This document shows, piece by piece, positions 1-9,157 of a DNA stretch of 64,000 nt (its first letter is position 1; each line of letters opens with the position of its first letter). A model generated the notes under the pieces. That model saw only the letters and a list, made by a program, of their open reading frames with translations. It had not been told where the DNA came from and searched no databases. The translations under genes were made by a program, and so were the position numbers. This DNA is from Veillonella atypica KON (GTDB taxonomy: Bacteria > Bacillota > Negativicutes > Veillonellales > Veillonellaceae). The stretch covers positions 62,001 to 126,000 of the forward strand of contig NZ_PPDE01000003.1 of assembly GCF_002959915.1 (NCBI RefSeq), in the 5' to 3' direction.

Positions 1-1
1 T

Positions 2-469
2 GCTAATGCTTTACAAATCTTTGACTCTTGGGTGGGGGCCGTTAATAGTACAGAATATGAGCAAGCTATTTTCCCTCATATGAAACGTATTATTTCCACA
101 GTAAAATCTAGATTCCCTAACTTGCCGCTCGCTATGAATGGTGTCGGTACAGACCACCTTGTTTCTACTTGGGCTAAATTACCTCTTGATGTTATCGCCT
201 TAGATTGGCGAAGCTCTCTTGGGGCGGCTAAGGATAGAGGTGTTACACAAACAGTACAGGGAAACCTTGATCCGGCTTATTTATACGGGGATACAAAAAC
301 AATAGCCAAGGTGGTAGATGAAATCTTAATGGATGGCGTTCGCCATGGTAAACATGTATTTAACTTAGGGCATGGCGTATTCCCTGAGGCAGACCCAGCA
401 AAATTACATTGGTTGACAGACTATGTTCATGAAAAGAGCCGTGAATTGTGGGCTCGTGAAAGCCGATAA
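2..469 (+). CDS. hemE: Uroporphyrinogen decarboxylase, 3' end only
   Basis: The window opens inside this gene. The readable C-terminal part (about 155 residues) matches the uroporphyrinogen III decarboxylase family: a TIM-barrel end with LDWRSSLGAAKDRG, then VQGNLDPAYLYGD, then FNLGHGVFPEADPAKLHWL, which are the conserved late-barrel blocks. The enzyme removes four acetate carboxyls from uroporphyrinogen III to give coproporphyrinogen III in the cytoplasm. It is followed directly by the ferrochelatase gene, with ATG one base after the stop, so hemE-hemH-hemY form one operon. The 5' end lies outside the window. A related corrinoid methyltransferase-type member of the same fold is possible but the neighbours argue for HemE. 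Confidence 0.9.
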   Translation, partial: ANALQIFDSWVGAVNSTEYEQAIFPHMKRIISTVKSRFPNLPLAMNGVGTDHLVSTWAKLPLDVIALDWRSSLGAAKDRGVTQTVQGNLDPAYLYGDTKTIAKVVDEILMDGVRHGKHVFNLGHGVFPEADPAKLHWLTDYVHEKSRELWARESR

Positions 470-470
470 T

Positions 471-1352
471 ATGAAGCAGGCTATACTGTTATTATCTTTT
501 GGTACACCTCGTCAACCATCTGATTTATTACCCTATTTGACGAGCATTCGACGCGGAAAAATTCCGACAGAACGAGAGTTGAAGGTTCTAACTGCTCGTT
601 ACGATGCCATCGGACAATGGGATAATAAGCTGTTGCAAACGATGGGGGAAGAGCAAAAGAAAACTCTTAAATCCCTATTGGCGATAGACGCGATGTATTT
701 GGCCTATCTTCATATGCCTAATAGTATGGAACAAGCTATAGAATCCATAGCAACTGCAGGGTATACTTCTATTTTATGTATTGTCACATCGCCGTTTTAT
801 TCTATGATTGGAACAGGCGCGTATGAACGGAAATTACATTCTATATTACGAGCGTATCCGGATATATCTTGTGAAATTATCAAATCTTGGTGGAATAGAC
901 CACAGTTTTTTGAATACTGGCGTTCACAGTTGATGGCCGCGAATCCATTACAAGCTGATACAGCCTGTATTTTCTCTGCCCATAGTGTACCTACTTCAAC
1001 GGTTGGTAGCTATGAAGATGAGGTCATGTCCGCATCAAATCAAATTGCAAAAATGGTAGGCCTTAATCACTGGTATCAGGCATGGCAAAGTGCGGCGCCC
1101 TATGGTGAATGGTTAGGTCCTACCATTGAAAGTGTCATTGAACAGGCTCTTATAGATGGAGCAAAACGGATTGTATGTATTCCTTTTGGGTTTGTTAGCG
1201 ATCATGTAGAAATTTTGTATGATAATGATATTATTTGTCGGAATATCGTTGAAAATGCTGGGGCTACATATGAACGTCTGCCTATGCCCAATGGAAATAC
1301 CCTATTTATGGAGGCCATGGCAAAGGCTATACGAGAAAGGATTAATAAGTGA
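471..1352 (+). CDS. hemH: Ferrochelatase (probably coproporphyrin ferrochelatase)
   Basis: 293-residue class I chelatase starting MKQAILLLSFGTPRQP, the typical N-terminal strand of HemH. Further family blocks are FSAHSVPTSTVGSYEDEV (the SxHs motif carrying the metal-binding His) and, near the C terminus, CIPFGFVSDHVEILYDND with the conserved Glu of the active site. It inserts Fe2+ into a porphyrin in the cytosol or at the membrane face. I chose ATG 471 because the longer reading frame only adds residues that overlap hemE. The gene overlaps hemY by 4 bases. Because a HemQ homologue is encoded just downstream, the physiological substrate is inferred to be coproporphyrin III rather than protoporphyrin IX. 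Confidence 0.92.
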   Translation: MKQAILLLSFGTPRQPSDLLPYLTSIRRGKIPTERELKVLTARYDAIGQWDNKLLQTMGEEQKKTLKSLLAIDAMYLAYLHMPNSMEQAIESIATAGYTSILCIVTSPFYSMIGTGAYERKLHSILRAYPDISCEIIKSWWNRPQFFEYWRSQLMAANPLQADTACIFSAHSVPTSTVGSYEDEVMSASNQIAKMVGLNHWYQAWQSAAPYGEWLGPTIESVIEQALIDGAKRIVCIPFGFVSDHVEILYDNDIICRNIVENAGATYERLPMPNGNTLFMEAMAKAIRERINK

Positions 1353-2857
1353 AGGTAACGATTGTTGGTGGTGGCCTTACGGGGCTTACTGCAGCCTATT
1401 ATTTAGGCCATGCCAAACCAGATTGGCAGATACAATTATATGAACAGGCCCCTCGATTTGGCGGTAAAATTCAAACGCAACAAGTAGATGACTTTGTTGT
1501 TGAGTTAGGACCGGATTCCTACTTGGGCCGCAAAACGGAAATGACGGATCTCATTACAGATCTTGGTCTAGCAGATACGCTTGTATCCAATGAAACGGGG
1601 CAGGCCTATGTGTATGACCGCGGTAACATTCACCCAATTCCAGGTGGTTCCATCATGGGCGTTCCTACGGAAATGATGCCTTTTGTGAAAGCGACCTTAA
1701 TTTCCTGGGCTGGTAAAGTGCGTGCTGGTCTTGATTATTTTAAGAAACCGTATCCCTTAGATGCTCACGGTGATGTATCGATTGGTCATTTCTTCCGCTA
1801 CCATTTAGGTCAAGAAATGATGGATAAATTAATTGAGCCATTATTGGCGGGTATTTATGGTGGCGATATTTATAAAATCAGTCTATTATCTACGTTTCCA
1901 CATTTTATTCAAGTAGAACAAAAATATGGCAATATGGTTAAGGGCATGATTGCTGCTAAGATGAGCCATCAAAAGGCGGGGGTATCTAAGGCTGCTAAAG
2001 GTGCTGTTAATGAAGGCGACGTTCCCCGTGCTGGTAAAGGAACGATGACGGATGCTCAATTTGATAAGAAACAATCTAGTATTCAGCGAACGAATGGAAA
2101 TCTAAAAGCATCAAAAGGAACCGCATCACAATCCGGTATGTTTAGACAATTAACGGGTGGTCTTGAAAGCGTGGTAAGTGCGATTGTGGAACAAATGCCA
2201 TCCAATGTTACATTGACTACTAAGGCCCTTGTTCGAGATATATCGTATGCTGATGCAGTGTATCGTTATAATGTGAATGGTCGAGAAGAAACCTCCCATA
2301 TGTTGGTTATCTCTACACCACCAGCTACGTATAAAGATTGGTTTATGGGGGATACTGGATTTGATGGCGTACGCAATATGGAACAATCCAGTTGTGCTAT
2401 TGCAATCATGGCCTTTGATAAAGCGTCCTTTGATGGCGAACTAAAAGGCTCTGGCTTGTTGATTACTCGTAAAACGGATACACCATTAACGGCGTGTACC
2501 ATATTAAATCAAAAATGGCCACAAACAACGCCAGATGATAAAATCGTTCTTCGCGTTTTTATCGGTAAACCTGGTAATGATGTGGTGGAGCGCTATAGTG
2601 ATGAAGAACTTTCTGCATTAGCTCTTAAAGAAATTCAACGTATTATGAACTTTAAAGCTAATCCAGAGTGGATTAAGATCAATCGTTTAATACATTGTAT
2701 GCCTCAATATAATGTGGGCCATCGTGCTGCTATCGCAGCCGTTCGGGAGCATGTGAAAGAACATTATCCTAATTTGTATCTCATTGGGACACCGTTTGAT
2801 GGGATTGGGATACCGGATGGGGTGAAGCAGGCTAAGGAACTTGTGCAACGGTTGTAA
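1349..2857 (+). CDS. hemY: Coproporphyrinogen/protoporphyrinogen oxidase, HemY type
   Basis: FAD-dependent oxidase of 502 residues. It begins at GTG 1349, overlapping the hemH stop (GTGA), with the N-terminal dinucleotide-binding motif VTIVGGGLTGLTAAYYL. C-terminal signature: YPNLYLIGTPFDGIGIPDGVKQAKE, the FAD-contacting end of the HemY family. It oxidises coproporphyrinogen III (or protoporphyrinogen IX) to the porphyrin at the membrane. Oddity: residues about 203-262 form a Lys/Ser/Gly-rich, apparently disordered stretch that makes the protein roughly 30 residues longer than usual HemY (about 470). It sits between the substrate-domain helices and the MFRQLTGGLESVV block. Part of hemE-hemH-hemY. 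Confidence 0.92.
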   Translation: MKVTIVGGGLTGLTAAYYLGHAKPDWQIQLYEQAPRFGGKIQTQQVDDFVVELGPDSYLGRKTEMTDLITDLGLADTLVSNETGQAYVYDRGNIHPIPGGSIMGVPTEMMPFVKATLISWAGKVRAGLDYFKKPYPLDAHGDVSIGHFFRYHLGQEMMDKLIEPLLAGIYGGDIYKISLLSTFPHFIQVEQKYGNMVKGMIAAKMSHQKAGVSKAAKGAVNEGDVPRAGKGTMTDAQFDKKQSSIQRTNGNLKASKGTASQSGMFRQLTGGLESVVSAIVEQMPSNVTLTTKALVRDISYADAVYRYNVNGREETSHMLVISTPPATYKDWFMGDTGFDGVRNMEQSSCAIAIMAFDKASFDGELKGSGLLITRKTDTPLTACTILNQKWPQTTPDDKIVLRVFIGKPGNDVVERYSDEELSALALKEIQRIMNFKANPEWIKINRLIHCMPQYNVGHRAAIAAVREHVKEHYPNLYLIGTPFDGIGIPDGVKQAKELVQRL

Positions 2858-3446
2858 TTCTACGTAGCCGATTCGGTATGGGCGTCAATAGGTTGTTGGT
2901 ATAAGTACTACGTTGCCGGCGATGGATAAGTCTCCTTCAGCTCCAGCTAGCTTAACGGTCTTCGGCCTAGGGCCTCGACCTACTAAAGTCGCTTCAGAAG
3001 GCTTATCCATCGCCTACAATAGTAGATACTGAATGTACAATGGTTACCTATTGAGACCCATCCCTCACCTACTGTAGATTTCTTTAAACAACCGTAGCAC
3101 AAGGTTCCTTTAGCCCAGACTAGAGGAGAATCGTCATCGGCCTAGGGCCTCGACTTACTAAAGTCGCTTCAGAAGGCTTATCCATTGCCTACTGTAGTAG
3201 ATTTTAGTCTCCAGCTAGTACAAGGTCCTTTAGCCTAGGTTAGAGGAAAACGGTCTTCGGCCTAGGGCCTCGACTTACTAAAGTCGCTTCAGAAGGCTTA
3301 TCCATTGCCTACTGTAGCGGATTTTAGCCTCCATCTAGTACAAGGTCCTTTAGCCTAGGTTAGAGGAAAACGGTCTTCGGGTTAGGGGCTCGATTTTGTA
3401 ATTGTAAATTGTGTTTTATATATTTTATGTGAAAAGGAGTGGTATT
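2858..3446. other. Non-coding gap with repeats, hemY to hemQ
   Basis: Nearly 590 bases without a credible gene. Most of it is filled by the repeat block described separately (2918-3395). The first 60 bases after hemY show no clear intrinsic terminator. The last 50 bases before hemQ are AT-rich and hold the ribosome site AAGGAG at 3434-3439. No tRNA or known riboswitch was recognised. Confidence 0.6.
2918..3395. repeat. Degenerate 120-bp tandem repeats with inverted arms
   Basis: A unit containing GGCCTAGGGCCTCGAC, then an imperfect hairpin around CGACTTACTAAAGTCG, then CTTCAGAAGGCTTATCCAT occurs at about 2956-3025, 3131-3200 and 3251-3320; a broken fourth copy starts at about 3361. The last copies have an exact 120-base period (3121, 3241 and 3361 are in register). 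The first is 175 bases before the second. Bases 2918-2930 (GGCGATGGATAAG) are the perfect reverse complement of 3002-3014, so the first unit is bounded by an inverted arm. CGACTT/AAGTCG forms a 6-bp stem with a 4-base loop in each unit. No open frame runs through it. It looks like an intergenic repeat family rather than a CRISPR, because units are adjacent without unique spacers. Confidence 0.75.
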
Positions 3447-4178
3447 ATGGGTAAGGCAATTCCTACTGTTGAGGGTTGGCATAGTCAACATATGGTGTTT
3501 TCCATGGATTTTAGTGCTTGGAATTGTTTTGATGCAGAGGAGAAGGCTGAGGCTCGCGGTGAGTTAAAGGCGTTTTTGGCTGAGTTGGAGTCTATGCACC
3601 AAGCTAAAGAAGGCAGTTATGCATTCTATGATGTGAATGGTTATAAGGGCGATCTTTTGTTGTGGATTTTGGCGCCGTCTCTTGAGGATTTGGCGAAATG
3701 GGAACGCAAATTCCGCCGTTTAACGATTGCATCTGTGCTTATTCAAACGTATTCTTATACGTCTGTAACTGAGGTCAGTGCATATGTGAAAGCTAAGCTT
3801 GATACGCCTGAGGTGGATGCGAAATTGTATCCAACTGTACCAAAGGATAAATATATTTGTTTTTATAATATGACGAAGAAGCGTGAAGGCAATGATAATT
3901 GGTATATGTTGCCTCAAGAGGAACGCGGTCGTATGATGCGTGAACATGGCATCACTGGTAGACCATATTTAGAAGTACTATCTGAGTACACTACAGGTGG
4001 TGTTGGTCTTGATGATTGGGAATGGGGCGTTACTATTTTTAGTAATGATGACATTCAATTCAAGAAAATTGTTTACGATATGCGCTTTGAAGAAGCGAGT
4101 GCACGATATGGTATCTTCAGCGATTTCTATGTAGGAACGTTGATTGATGAAGCACGCTTTGATGAAGTGTTTGCTTAA
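3447..4178 (+). CDS. hemQ: Coproheme decarboxylase HemQ (chlorite dismutase-like)
   Basis: 243-residue member of the chlorite dismutase-like haem family. Seen: FYNMTKKREGNDNWYML (the YPMxKxR block with the catalytic Tyr), MREHGITGRPY (the proximal haem-ligand His), GGVGLDDWEWGVTIF and the hallmark MRFEEASARYGIFSDFYVG. HemQ/ChdC converts Fe-coproporphyrin III to haem b by two oxidative decarboxylations, the last step of the coproporphyrin-dependent pathway. Start ATG 3447 is chosen for the AAGGAG site 8 bases upstream; the frame extends further up without another good site. It lies 589 bases after hemY on the same strand and completes the hemE-hemH-hemY-hemQ set. Confidence 0.93.
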   Translation: MGKAIPTVEGWHSQHMVFSMDFSAWNCFDAEEKAEARGELKAFLAELESMHQAKEGSYAFYDVNGYKGDLLLWILAPSLEDLAKWERKFRRLTIASVLIQTYSYTSVTEVSAYVKAKLDTPEVDAKLYPTVPKDKYICFYNMTKKREGNDNWYMLPQEERGRMMREHGITGRPYLEVLSEYTTGGVGLDDWEWGVTIFSNDDIQFKKIVYDMRFEEASARYGIFSDFYVGTLIDEARFDEVFA

Positions 4179-4210
4179 TCTATAACTACCAGTAGTAGTA
4201 CTGTAAAGGG

Positions 4211-4297
4211 AAGGGGTTAAAGTTTTGACGCTAGCCATACGAAGCCTTGAGGGCTAAGTAAAATCGGCTGGTGGAAAAATTTTACCCCTTTTTGTTT
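4211..4297 (+). terminator. Branched hairpin terminator after hemQ
   Basis: AAGGGGTTAAAGTTTT (4211-4226) is nearly the reverse complement of AAAATTTTACCCCTT (4276-4290), followed by TTTTGTTTT. Inside the closing stem lies a smaller stem TAGCC/GGCTA (4232-4236 with 4251-4255) and a GGCTGG element. The outer stem plus U-run is a good intrinsic terminator. The roughly 50-base internal part is larger than needed and could be a ligand- or protein-binding structure, but I do not recognise a known riboswitch class. Confidence 0.55.
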
Positions 4298-4342
4298 TCC
4301 TATAATGAATCATGTATACAAAATACGCATATGGCTATGATT

Positions 4343-4370
4343 TTACCGCAAGTTAGATTGCGGTTTTTAT
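4343..4370 (+). terminator. Small hairpin terminator upstream of gltB
   Basis: ACCGCAA, a 6-base loop, TTGCGGT and then TTTTAT. It follows the TATAAT-like box at 4301-4306, so it would end any transcript begun there or read-through from hemQ. Confidence 0.6.
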
Positions 4371-4535
4371 ATTATCAATTTACAGTGGACTTTGGTATAC
4401 TGTGTATAGACACTAAATTCTATAGAATTTGAATTTTATATGAATATTGAAATGGAATTAACTTTCACAAGGCTTATATATAATGATTATAGAGGTTGTG
4501 AAACATCAAGTGATATGAGAAGGAGTACAAAAGCT

Positions 4536-7500
4536 ATGGAGATGAATGGTAGCGTTATTGATCAACAACGTTTAGATCAGGCTAGACTTGAAGCAAATGG
4601 CATGTATAGCAGCCAATTTGAAAAAGATGCCTGTGGTATGGGTTTTGTCGTAAATATTAAGGGCAAAAAATCCCATGATATCATCGATGATGGCTTGCGT
4701 ATTTTAGAGCGTCTTGAGCATCGTGGTGGTGCTGGTGCAGATAAGGATACAGGCGATGGTGCTGGTATCTTGGTACAAATCCCACATGAATTTTTTAAAC
4801 GTGAATGCGAAGTGTTGGGCATTAGTTTACCTGCAGCAGGCGAATATGGTGTGGGCATGATTTTTGCGCATAAATATGAAAGTCTTCGCAATGAGCAAAA
4901 ACGTATTTTTGAAGAAGTAGTACGCGAAGAGGGGCAAGTCGTTCTCGGTTGGCGTGAAGTGCCTGTAGATGGTACTAAAGTTGGTAAGGAAGCGGCTGCT
5001 ATTCGTCCTTGGATGATCCAAATTCTCATTGGTAAAGGCCCTGATGTAACGAATAATGCGGAATTTGAACGTAAATTATATGTTATCCGTAAATTGGCGG
5101 AAAAACGCATTATTCCATTGAGTAAGGAACTATCTAGCGACTTTTATATTGCATCCTTGTCCTCTAAAACAATTGTATATAAAGGTATGTTGACTCCTGG
5201 CCAATTGCGTGACTTCTACCTTGATTTGAGCGACCTTGATTTTACATCTGCATTGGCAATGGTTCACTCCCGTTTTAGTACGAACACATTCCCAAGCTGG
5301 GCTCGGGCGCATCCTAACCGTTTCTTAGTGCACAATGGTGAAATTAATACAATCCGCGGTAACGTAAACTGGATCAATGCTCGTGAAGGTAAAGCTGAGT
5401 CTCCATTGTTCCCTGATATTAAAAAGGTATTCCCTGTAGTCGATGATAGCGGTTCTGACTCTGCTATGTTCGATAACACATTGGAATTCTTGCACATGAC
5501 AGGTCGTTCCTTGCCTCATGCGATCATGATGATGATTCCTGAACCTTGGGAACGCAATAAGCTCATGAGCCAAGAAAAACATGACTTCTACGAATTCAAT
5601 AGCTTTATGATGGAACCATGGGATGGTCCTGCTGCTATGGGCTTCACTGATGGGACTGTTATCGGCGGTGTTCTCGACCGTAATGGCTTGCGTCCTGCTC
5701 GTTACTATGTAACAACAGATGATCGAGTTATCATGGCATCCGAAGTGGGCGTTGTGAATGAAAATGCGGAAAATATTCGTGCTAAAGGCCGTTTGGAACC
5801 AGGCAAAATGCTTCTCATCGATACAGAGGAACAACGCATTATTTCCGACGAAGAAATCAAACAACGCGTTGCTACTGAATTGCCATATAATGAATGGGTA
5901 AAAGAACATGTTATTCATTTGTCTGAAATTACTCAAGCTGATGAAAGCGATATTCCAAAAGTAGAAGATTTGTTCCAAAAGCAACAAGCCTTTGGTTATA
6001 CTCAAGAAGATTTGGTACGTATGATCGTACCTATGGCAAAAGATGGTAAAGACCCTGTAGGTGCCATGGGTGCCGATGCGCCTTTGGCAATCCTCTCTGA
6101 TAAACCACAATTGTTATACAGCTACTTCAAGCAAATGTTCGCACAAGTAACAAATCCTCCAATCGACTCCATTCGTGAGGAAATGGTTACATCTACTCGT
6201 GTTATGCTTGGTAATTCTGGTAACTTAACAGATCCAAATAAAGCTGGTACCTATGCGTTGTCCATGCGTACACCAATTCTTACAAATCAAGAATTGGCGT
6301 CCATTAAGGCTCTTGATTGCCGTCGTATGAAATCTGTTACATTGCCAATCCTCTTCAATCCAACTAAGGGTGCGGATGGCTTGCGTGATGCGTTGAATGA
6401 ATTGTGCGAAAAAGCAGAAGAAGCAGCACGTACAGAGCAAAATGTATTGATTTTATCTGACCGTGGAGTTGATGAAAATCATGCACCAATTCCAGCGTTG
6501 TTAGCTGTAGCAGCTGTTCATAATCACTTAATTAGAAAAGTATTGCGCACAGAAATTGGTCTTATCCTCGAATCTGGTGAGCCTCGTGAAGTACATCATT
6601 TCTGTACATTGATCGGTTATGGTGTAACAGCTATCAATCCTTACTTGGCTCTTGAAACTGTACGCGATTTACAAGCTCGTAAACGTCTTGGTGATATTAC
6701 ACCTGAACAAGCAGAAAAGAACTACATTAAAGCAGCTGTAGGCGGCATTATGAAGGTTATGTCCAAAATGGGCATCTCCACAGTTCGTTCCTATCATGGT
6801 GCACAAATCTTCGAAGCCTTGGGCTTGAACACCAACTTTATTAATAAGTTCTTCGTAAATACACCAACACGTATTGGCGGTATTGGTCTTGTAGGCGTTG
6901 CCAATGAAGCATTGGCTCGTTATGACCGTGCTTTCAAATCCGACGAATCTGTGCTTGAACCAGGCGGTTGGTATGGCCCTGTAAAAGATGGGGAAGAGCA
7001 TTTGTTTAACCCTAAAACGATTGATTTGTTACAAGAATCTCTTATCAACGGCGACTATGCTAAATATAAAGAATACTCTAAAGCTATCCGCAACGATTAC
7101 CATGTAACATTGCGTTCCTTGATGGAATTGAACTATCCTGTAGGCGGCGGTATTCCTATTGAAGAGGTTGAACCTGAAGAATCCATCGTAAAACGTTTCA
7201 AAGCAGGCGCTATGAGTTATGGTGCCATCAGTAAAGAGGCGCATGAAACAATCGCTATTGCGATGAATCGTCTTGGCTCTACATCTAACTCCGGTGAAGG
7301 TGGCGAAGATTCTGCACGTTTTAAACCATTGCCTAATGGGGATAGCATGAACTCTGAAGTAAAACAAATTGCATCCGGTCGTTTCGGTGTAACTGCTAAT
7401 TACTTGATTCATGCCAAAGAATTGCAAATCAAATGTGCACAAGGTGCTAAACCAGGTGAAGGTGGTCAATTACCAGGTAAAAAGGTATATCCTGAAATCG

Positions 7501-9119
7501 GTAAGGCTCGTCACTCCACACCAGGTGTAGAACTTGTTTCTCCTCCACCACATCATGATATTTACTCCATCGAAGACTTGGCGGAATTAATTTACGATTT
7601 GAAATGCGTCAATAAAGATGCTCGCATTTCCGTTAAATTGACTTCCGAAGCTGGCGTTGGTACAATCGCAGCTGGTGTGGCGAAAGCAAAAGCAGATAAT
7701 ATCTTGATTTCCGGTTATGACGGCGGTACAGGTGCGGCTGGTCGTACATCTGTAAAACATGCTGGTGTGCCTTGGGAACTTGGTTTATCTGAAACTCATC
7801 AAACATTGATGCTCAACCGTTTGCGTGACCGCGTTCAATTAGAGGTAGACTCTAAATTGATGACTGGTTTCGACGTAGCTGTTGCGGCTATGCTTGGTGC
7901 TGAGTTGTTTGGTTTCGGTACATTACCACTTGTAGCTGTAGGCTGTAAAATGGCTCGTGTATGTAACCTCAATACATGCCCTTATGGCGTGGCTACACAA
8001 GATGAAAAATTACGTGCTCGTTTCAACGGCAAACCTGAATATGTAGAAAACTTGATGATCTTCATTGCACGTGAATTGCGTGAAATCATGGCTCGCTTAG
8101 GCATCCGTTCCGTAGCTGAACTCGTTGGCCGTATCGATCTGGTTCGTCAAAAATCTCAAGACGATAACTTCAAATTGTCTCGTGTCGATTTGAAACGTAT
8201 CTTGTTCCATCCATACATCGATGCGTCTGTTGGTCATATGCATACCATCGATCAAGATCATGAATTAGAACGCACATTGGATATGTCCAAACTCTTGCGT
8301 ATGTGCCGTCCTGCTATCGAAGATCAAAAACCTATTCGCGCTAAATTGGCTATCAACAACATTAACCGTGTAGTAGGTACATTAGTTGGTTCTGAGGTAA
8401 CACGTCGTTATGGTGAAAGCGGACTTCCAGATAACACAATTAAGTTGAACTTTGAAGGTTCTGCAGGTCAATCCTTTGGTGCTTTCATTCCAAAAGGCAT
8501 GACATTAGAACTCGAAGGGGATGCGAATGACTACCTCGGTAAAGGTTTATCCGGCGGTACCATCGTTGTTTACCCTCCTAAGAAATCTATTTTTGAAGCT
8601 GATGAAAACATTCTTATCGGCAACGTTGCCTTCTATGGTGCTACATCTGGTAAATCCTATATCAATGGTGTAGCTGGTGAACGTTTCGCTGTTCGTAACA
8701 GTGGTATTACAGCTGTTGTGGAAGGTGTAGGCGACCATGGTTGTGAATACATGACAGGTGGCGAGGTTCTTGTACTCGGTAAAATTGGTCGTAACTTCGC
8801 AGCCGGTATGTCCGGTGGCTATGCGTACATCCTCGATTGCGATGAACGTTATGTAAATACTGGTCTTGTAGAATTACGTCCTGCTAATAATGATGACCTT
8901 AAACGAATCAAAGAATTAGTCGAACAACATGTATTGCATACTAATTCCACAAAAGGCCGTCATATCCTTGAAAACTGGAATAACTTTGCAAATAGATTTA
9001 CTAAGGTTGTTCCTGTAGCATACGAAGAAATGCATGCTGCTATTGAACGATTCAAAGAACAAGGCTTGTCCTTAGAAGAAGCTCAATTGGCTGCATTTAA
9101 AGAAAAATATGCAAAATAA
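4536..9119 (+). CDS. gltB: Glutamate synthase large (alpha) subunit
   Basis: 1527-residue GOGAT alpha chain. A class II glutamine amidotransferase domain starts at Cys33 (DACGMGFVV), so a 32-residue propeptide would be removed to expose the nucleophile. A central domain follows, then the FMN-binding barrel (GYDGGTGAAGRTS) and the 3Fe-4S motif CKMARVCNLNTCPYGVATQ at about 1137-1155. The C-terminal GXGXG beta-helix is also present. It transfers the glutamine amide to 2-oxoglutarate, giving two glutamates. I place the start at ATG 4536 because AAGGAG lies 11 bases before it; upstream in-frame starts lack a site. No gltD (small, NAD(P)H-oxidising subunit) lies next to it, which is unusual. The gene ends in the terminator at 9158-9190. 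Confidence 0.97.
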   Translation: MEMNGSVIDQQRLDQARLEANGMYSSQFEKDACGMGFVVNIKGKKSHDIIDDGLRILERLEHRGGAGADKDTGDGAGILVQIPHEFFKRECEVLGISLPAAGEYGVGMIFAHKYESLRNEQKRIFEEVVREEGQVVLGWREVPVDGTKVGKEAAAIRPWMIQILIGKGPDVTNNAEFERKLYVIRKLAEKRIIPLSKELSSDFYIASLSSKTIVYKGMLTPGQLRDFYLDLSDLDFTSALAMVHSRFSTNTFPSWARAHPNRFLVHNGEINTIRGNVNWINAREGKAESPLFPDIKKVFPVVDDSGSDSAMFDNTLEFLHMTGRSLPHAIMMMIPEPWERNKLMSQEKHDFYEFNSFMMEPWDGPAAMGFTDGTVIGGVLDRNGLRPARYYVTTDDRVIMASEVGVVNENAENIRAKGRLEPGKMLLIDTEEQRIISDEEIKQRVATELPYNEWVKEHVIHLSEITQADESDIPKVEDLFQKQQAFGYTQEDLVRMIVPMAKDGKDPVGAMGADAPLAILSDKPQLLYSYFKQMFAQVTNPPIDSIREEMVTSTRVMLGNSGNLTDPNKAGTYALSMRTPILTNQELASIKALDCRRMKSVTLPILFNPTKGADGLRDALNELCEKAEEAARTEQNVLILSDRGVDENHAPIPALLAVAAVHNHLIRKVLRTEIGLILESGEPREVHHFCTLIGYGVTAINPYLALETVRDLQARKRLGDITPEQAEKNYIKAAVGGIMKVMSKMGISTVRSYHGAQIFEALGLNTNFINKFFVNTPTRIGGIGLVGVANEALARYDRAFKSDESVLEPGGWYGPVKDGEEHLFNPKTIDLLQESLINGDYAKYKEYSKAIRNDYHVTLRSLMELNYPVGGGIPIEEVEPEESIVKRFKAGAMSYGAISKEAHETIAIAMNRLGSTSNSGEGGEDSARFKPLPNGDSMNSEVKQIASGRFGVTANYLIHAKELQIKCAQGAKPGEGGQLPGKKVYPEIGKARHSTPGVELVSPPPHHDIYSIEDLAELIYDLKCVNKDARISVKLTSEAGVGTIAAGVAKAKADNILISGYDGGTGAAGRTSVKHAGVPWELGLSETHQTLMLNRLRDRVQLEVDSKLMTGFDVAVAAMLGAELFGFGTLPLVAVGCKMARVCNLNTCPYGVATQDEKLRARFNGKPEYVENLMIFIARELREIMARLGIRSVAELVGRIDLVRQKSQDDNFKLSRVDLKRILFHPYIDASVGHMHTIDQDHELERTLDMSKLLRMCRPAIEDQKPIRAKLAINNINRVVGTLVGSEVTRRYGESGLPDNTIKLNFEGSAGQSFGAFIPKGMTLELEGDANDYLGKGLSGGTIVVYPPKKSIFEADENILIGNVAFYGATSGKSYINGVAGERFAVRNSGITAVVEGVGDHGCEYMTGGEVLVLGKIGRNFAAGMSGGYAYILDCDERYVNTGLVELRPANNDDLKRIKELVEQHVLHTNSTKGRHILENWNNFANRFTKVVPVAYEEMHAAIERFKEQGLSLEEAQLAAFKEKYAK

Positions 9120-9157
9120 GTTCTAATCTAATATAACTTAGAGAGAATGTAATGTAG

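Larger units (their letters stand above)
4179..4535. other. Non-coding gap hemQ to gltB with two hairpins
   Basis: Holds a structured terminator at 4211-4297, a second small terminator-like hairpin at 4343-4370 and a candidate promoter region near 4379-4410 (TTTACA and TGTATA, 18 bases apart, weak). GltB's ribosome site AAGGAG is at about 4519-4524. A TATAAT at 4301-4306 between the two hairpins has no convincing -35. No gene is visible here. Confidence 0.5.

Noticed and set aside
2918-3395. Possible CRISPR array
   Set aside because: Repeat units are about 120 bases, adjoin each other without unique spacers, and no cas gene is in the window.
4211-4297. Known riboswitch before gltB
   Set aside because: The stem fits a terminator and I could not match it to a recognised riboswitch consensus.
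5325-6110. Long minus-strand open frame (261 codons) inside gltB
   Set aside because: It is a shadow of the gltB coding frame: no ribosome site, no family pattern, and the plus-strand protein is unambiguous.
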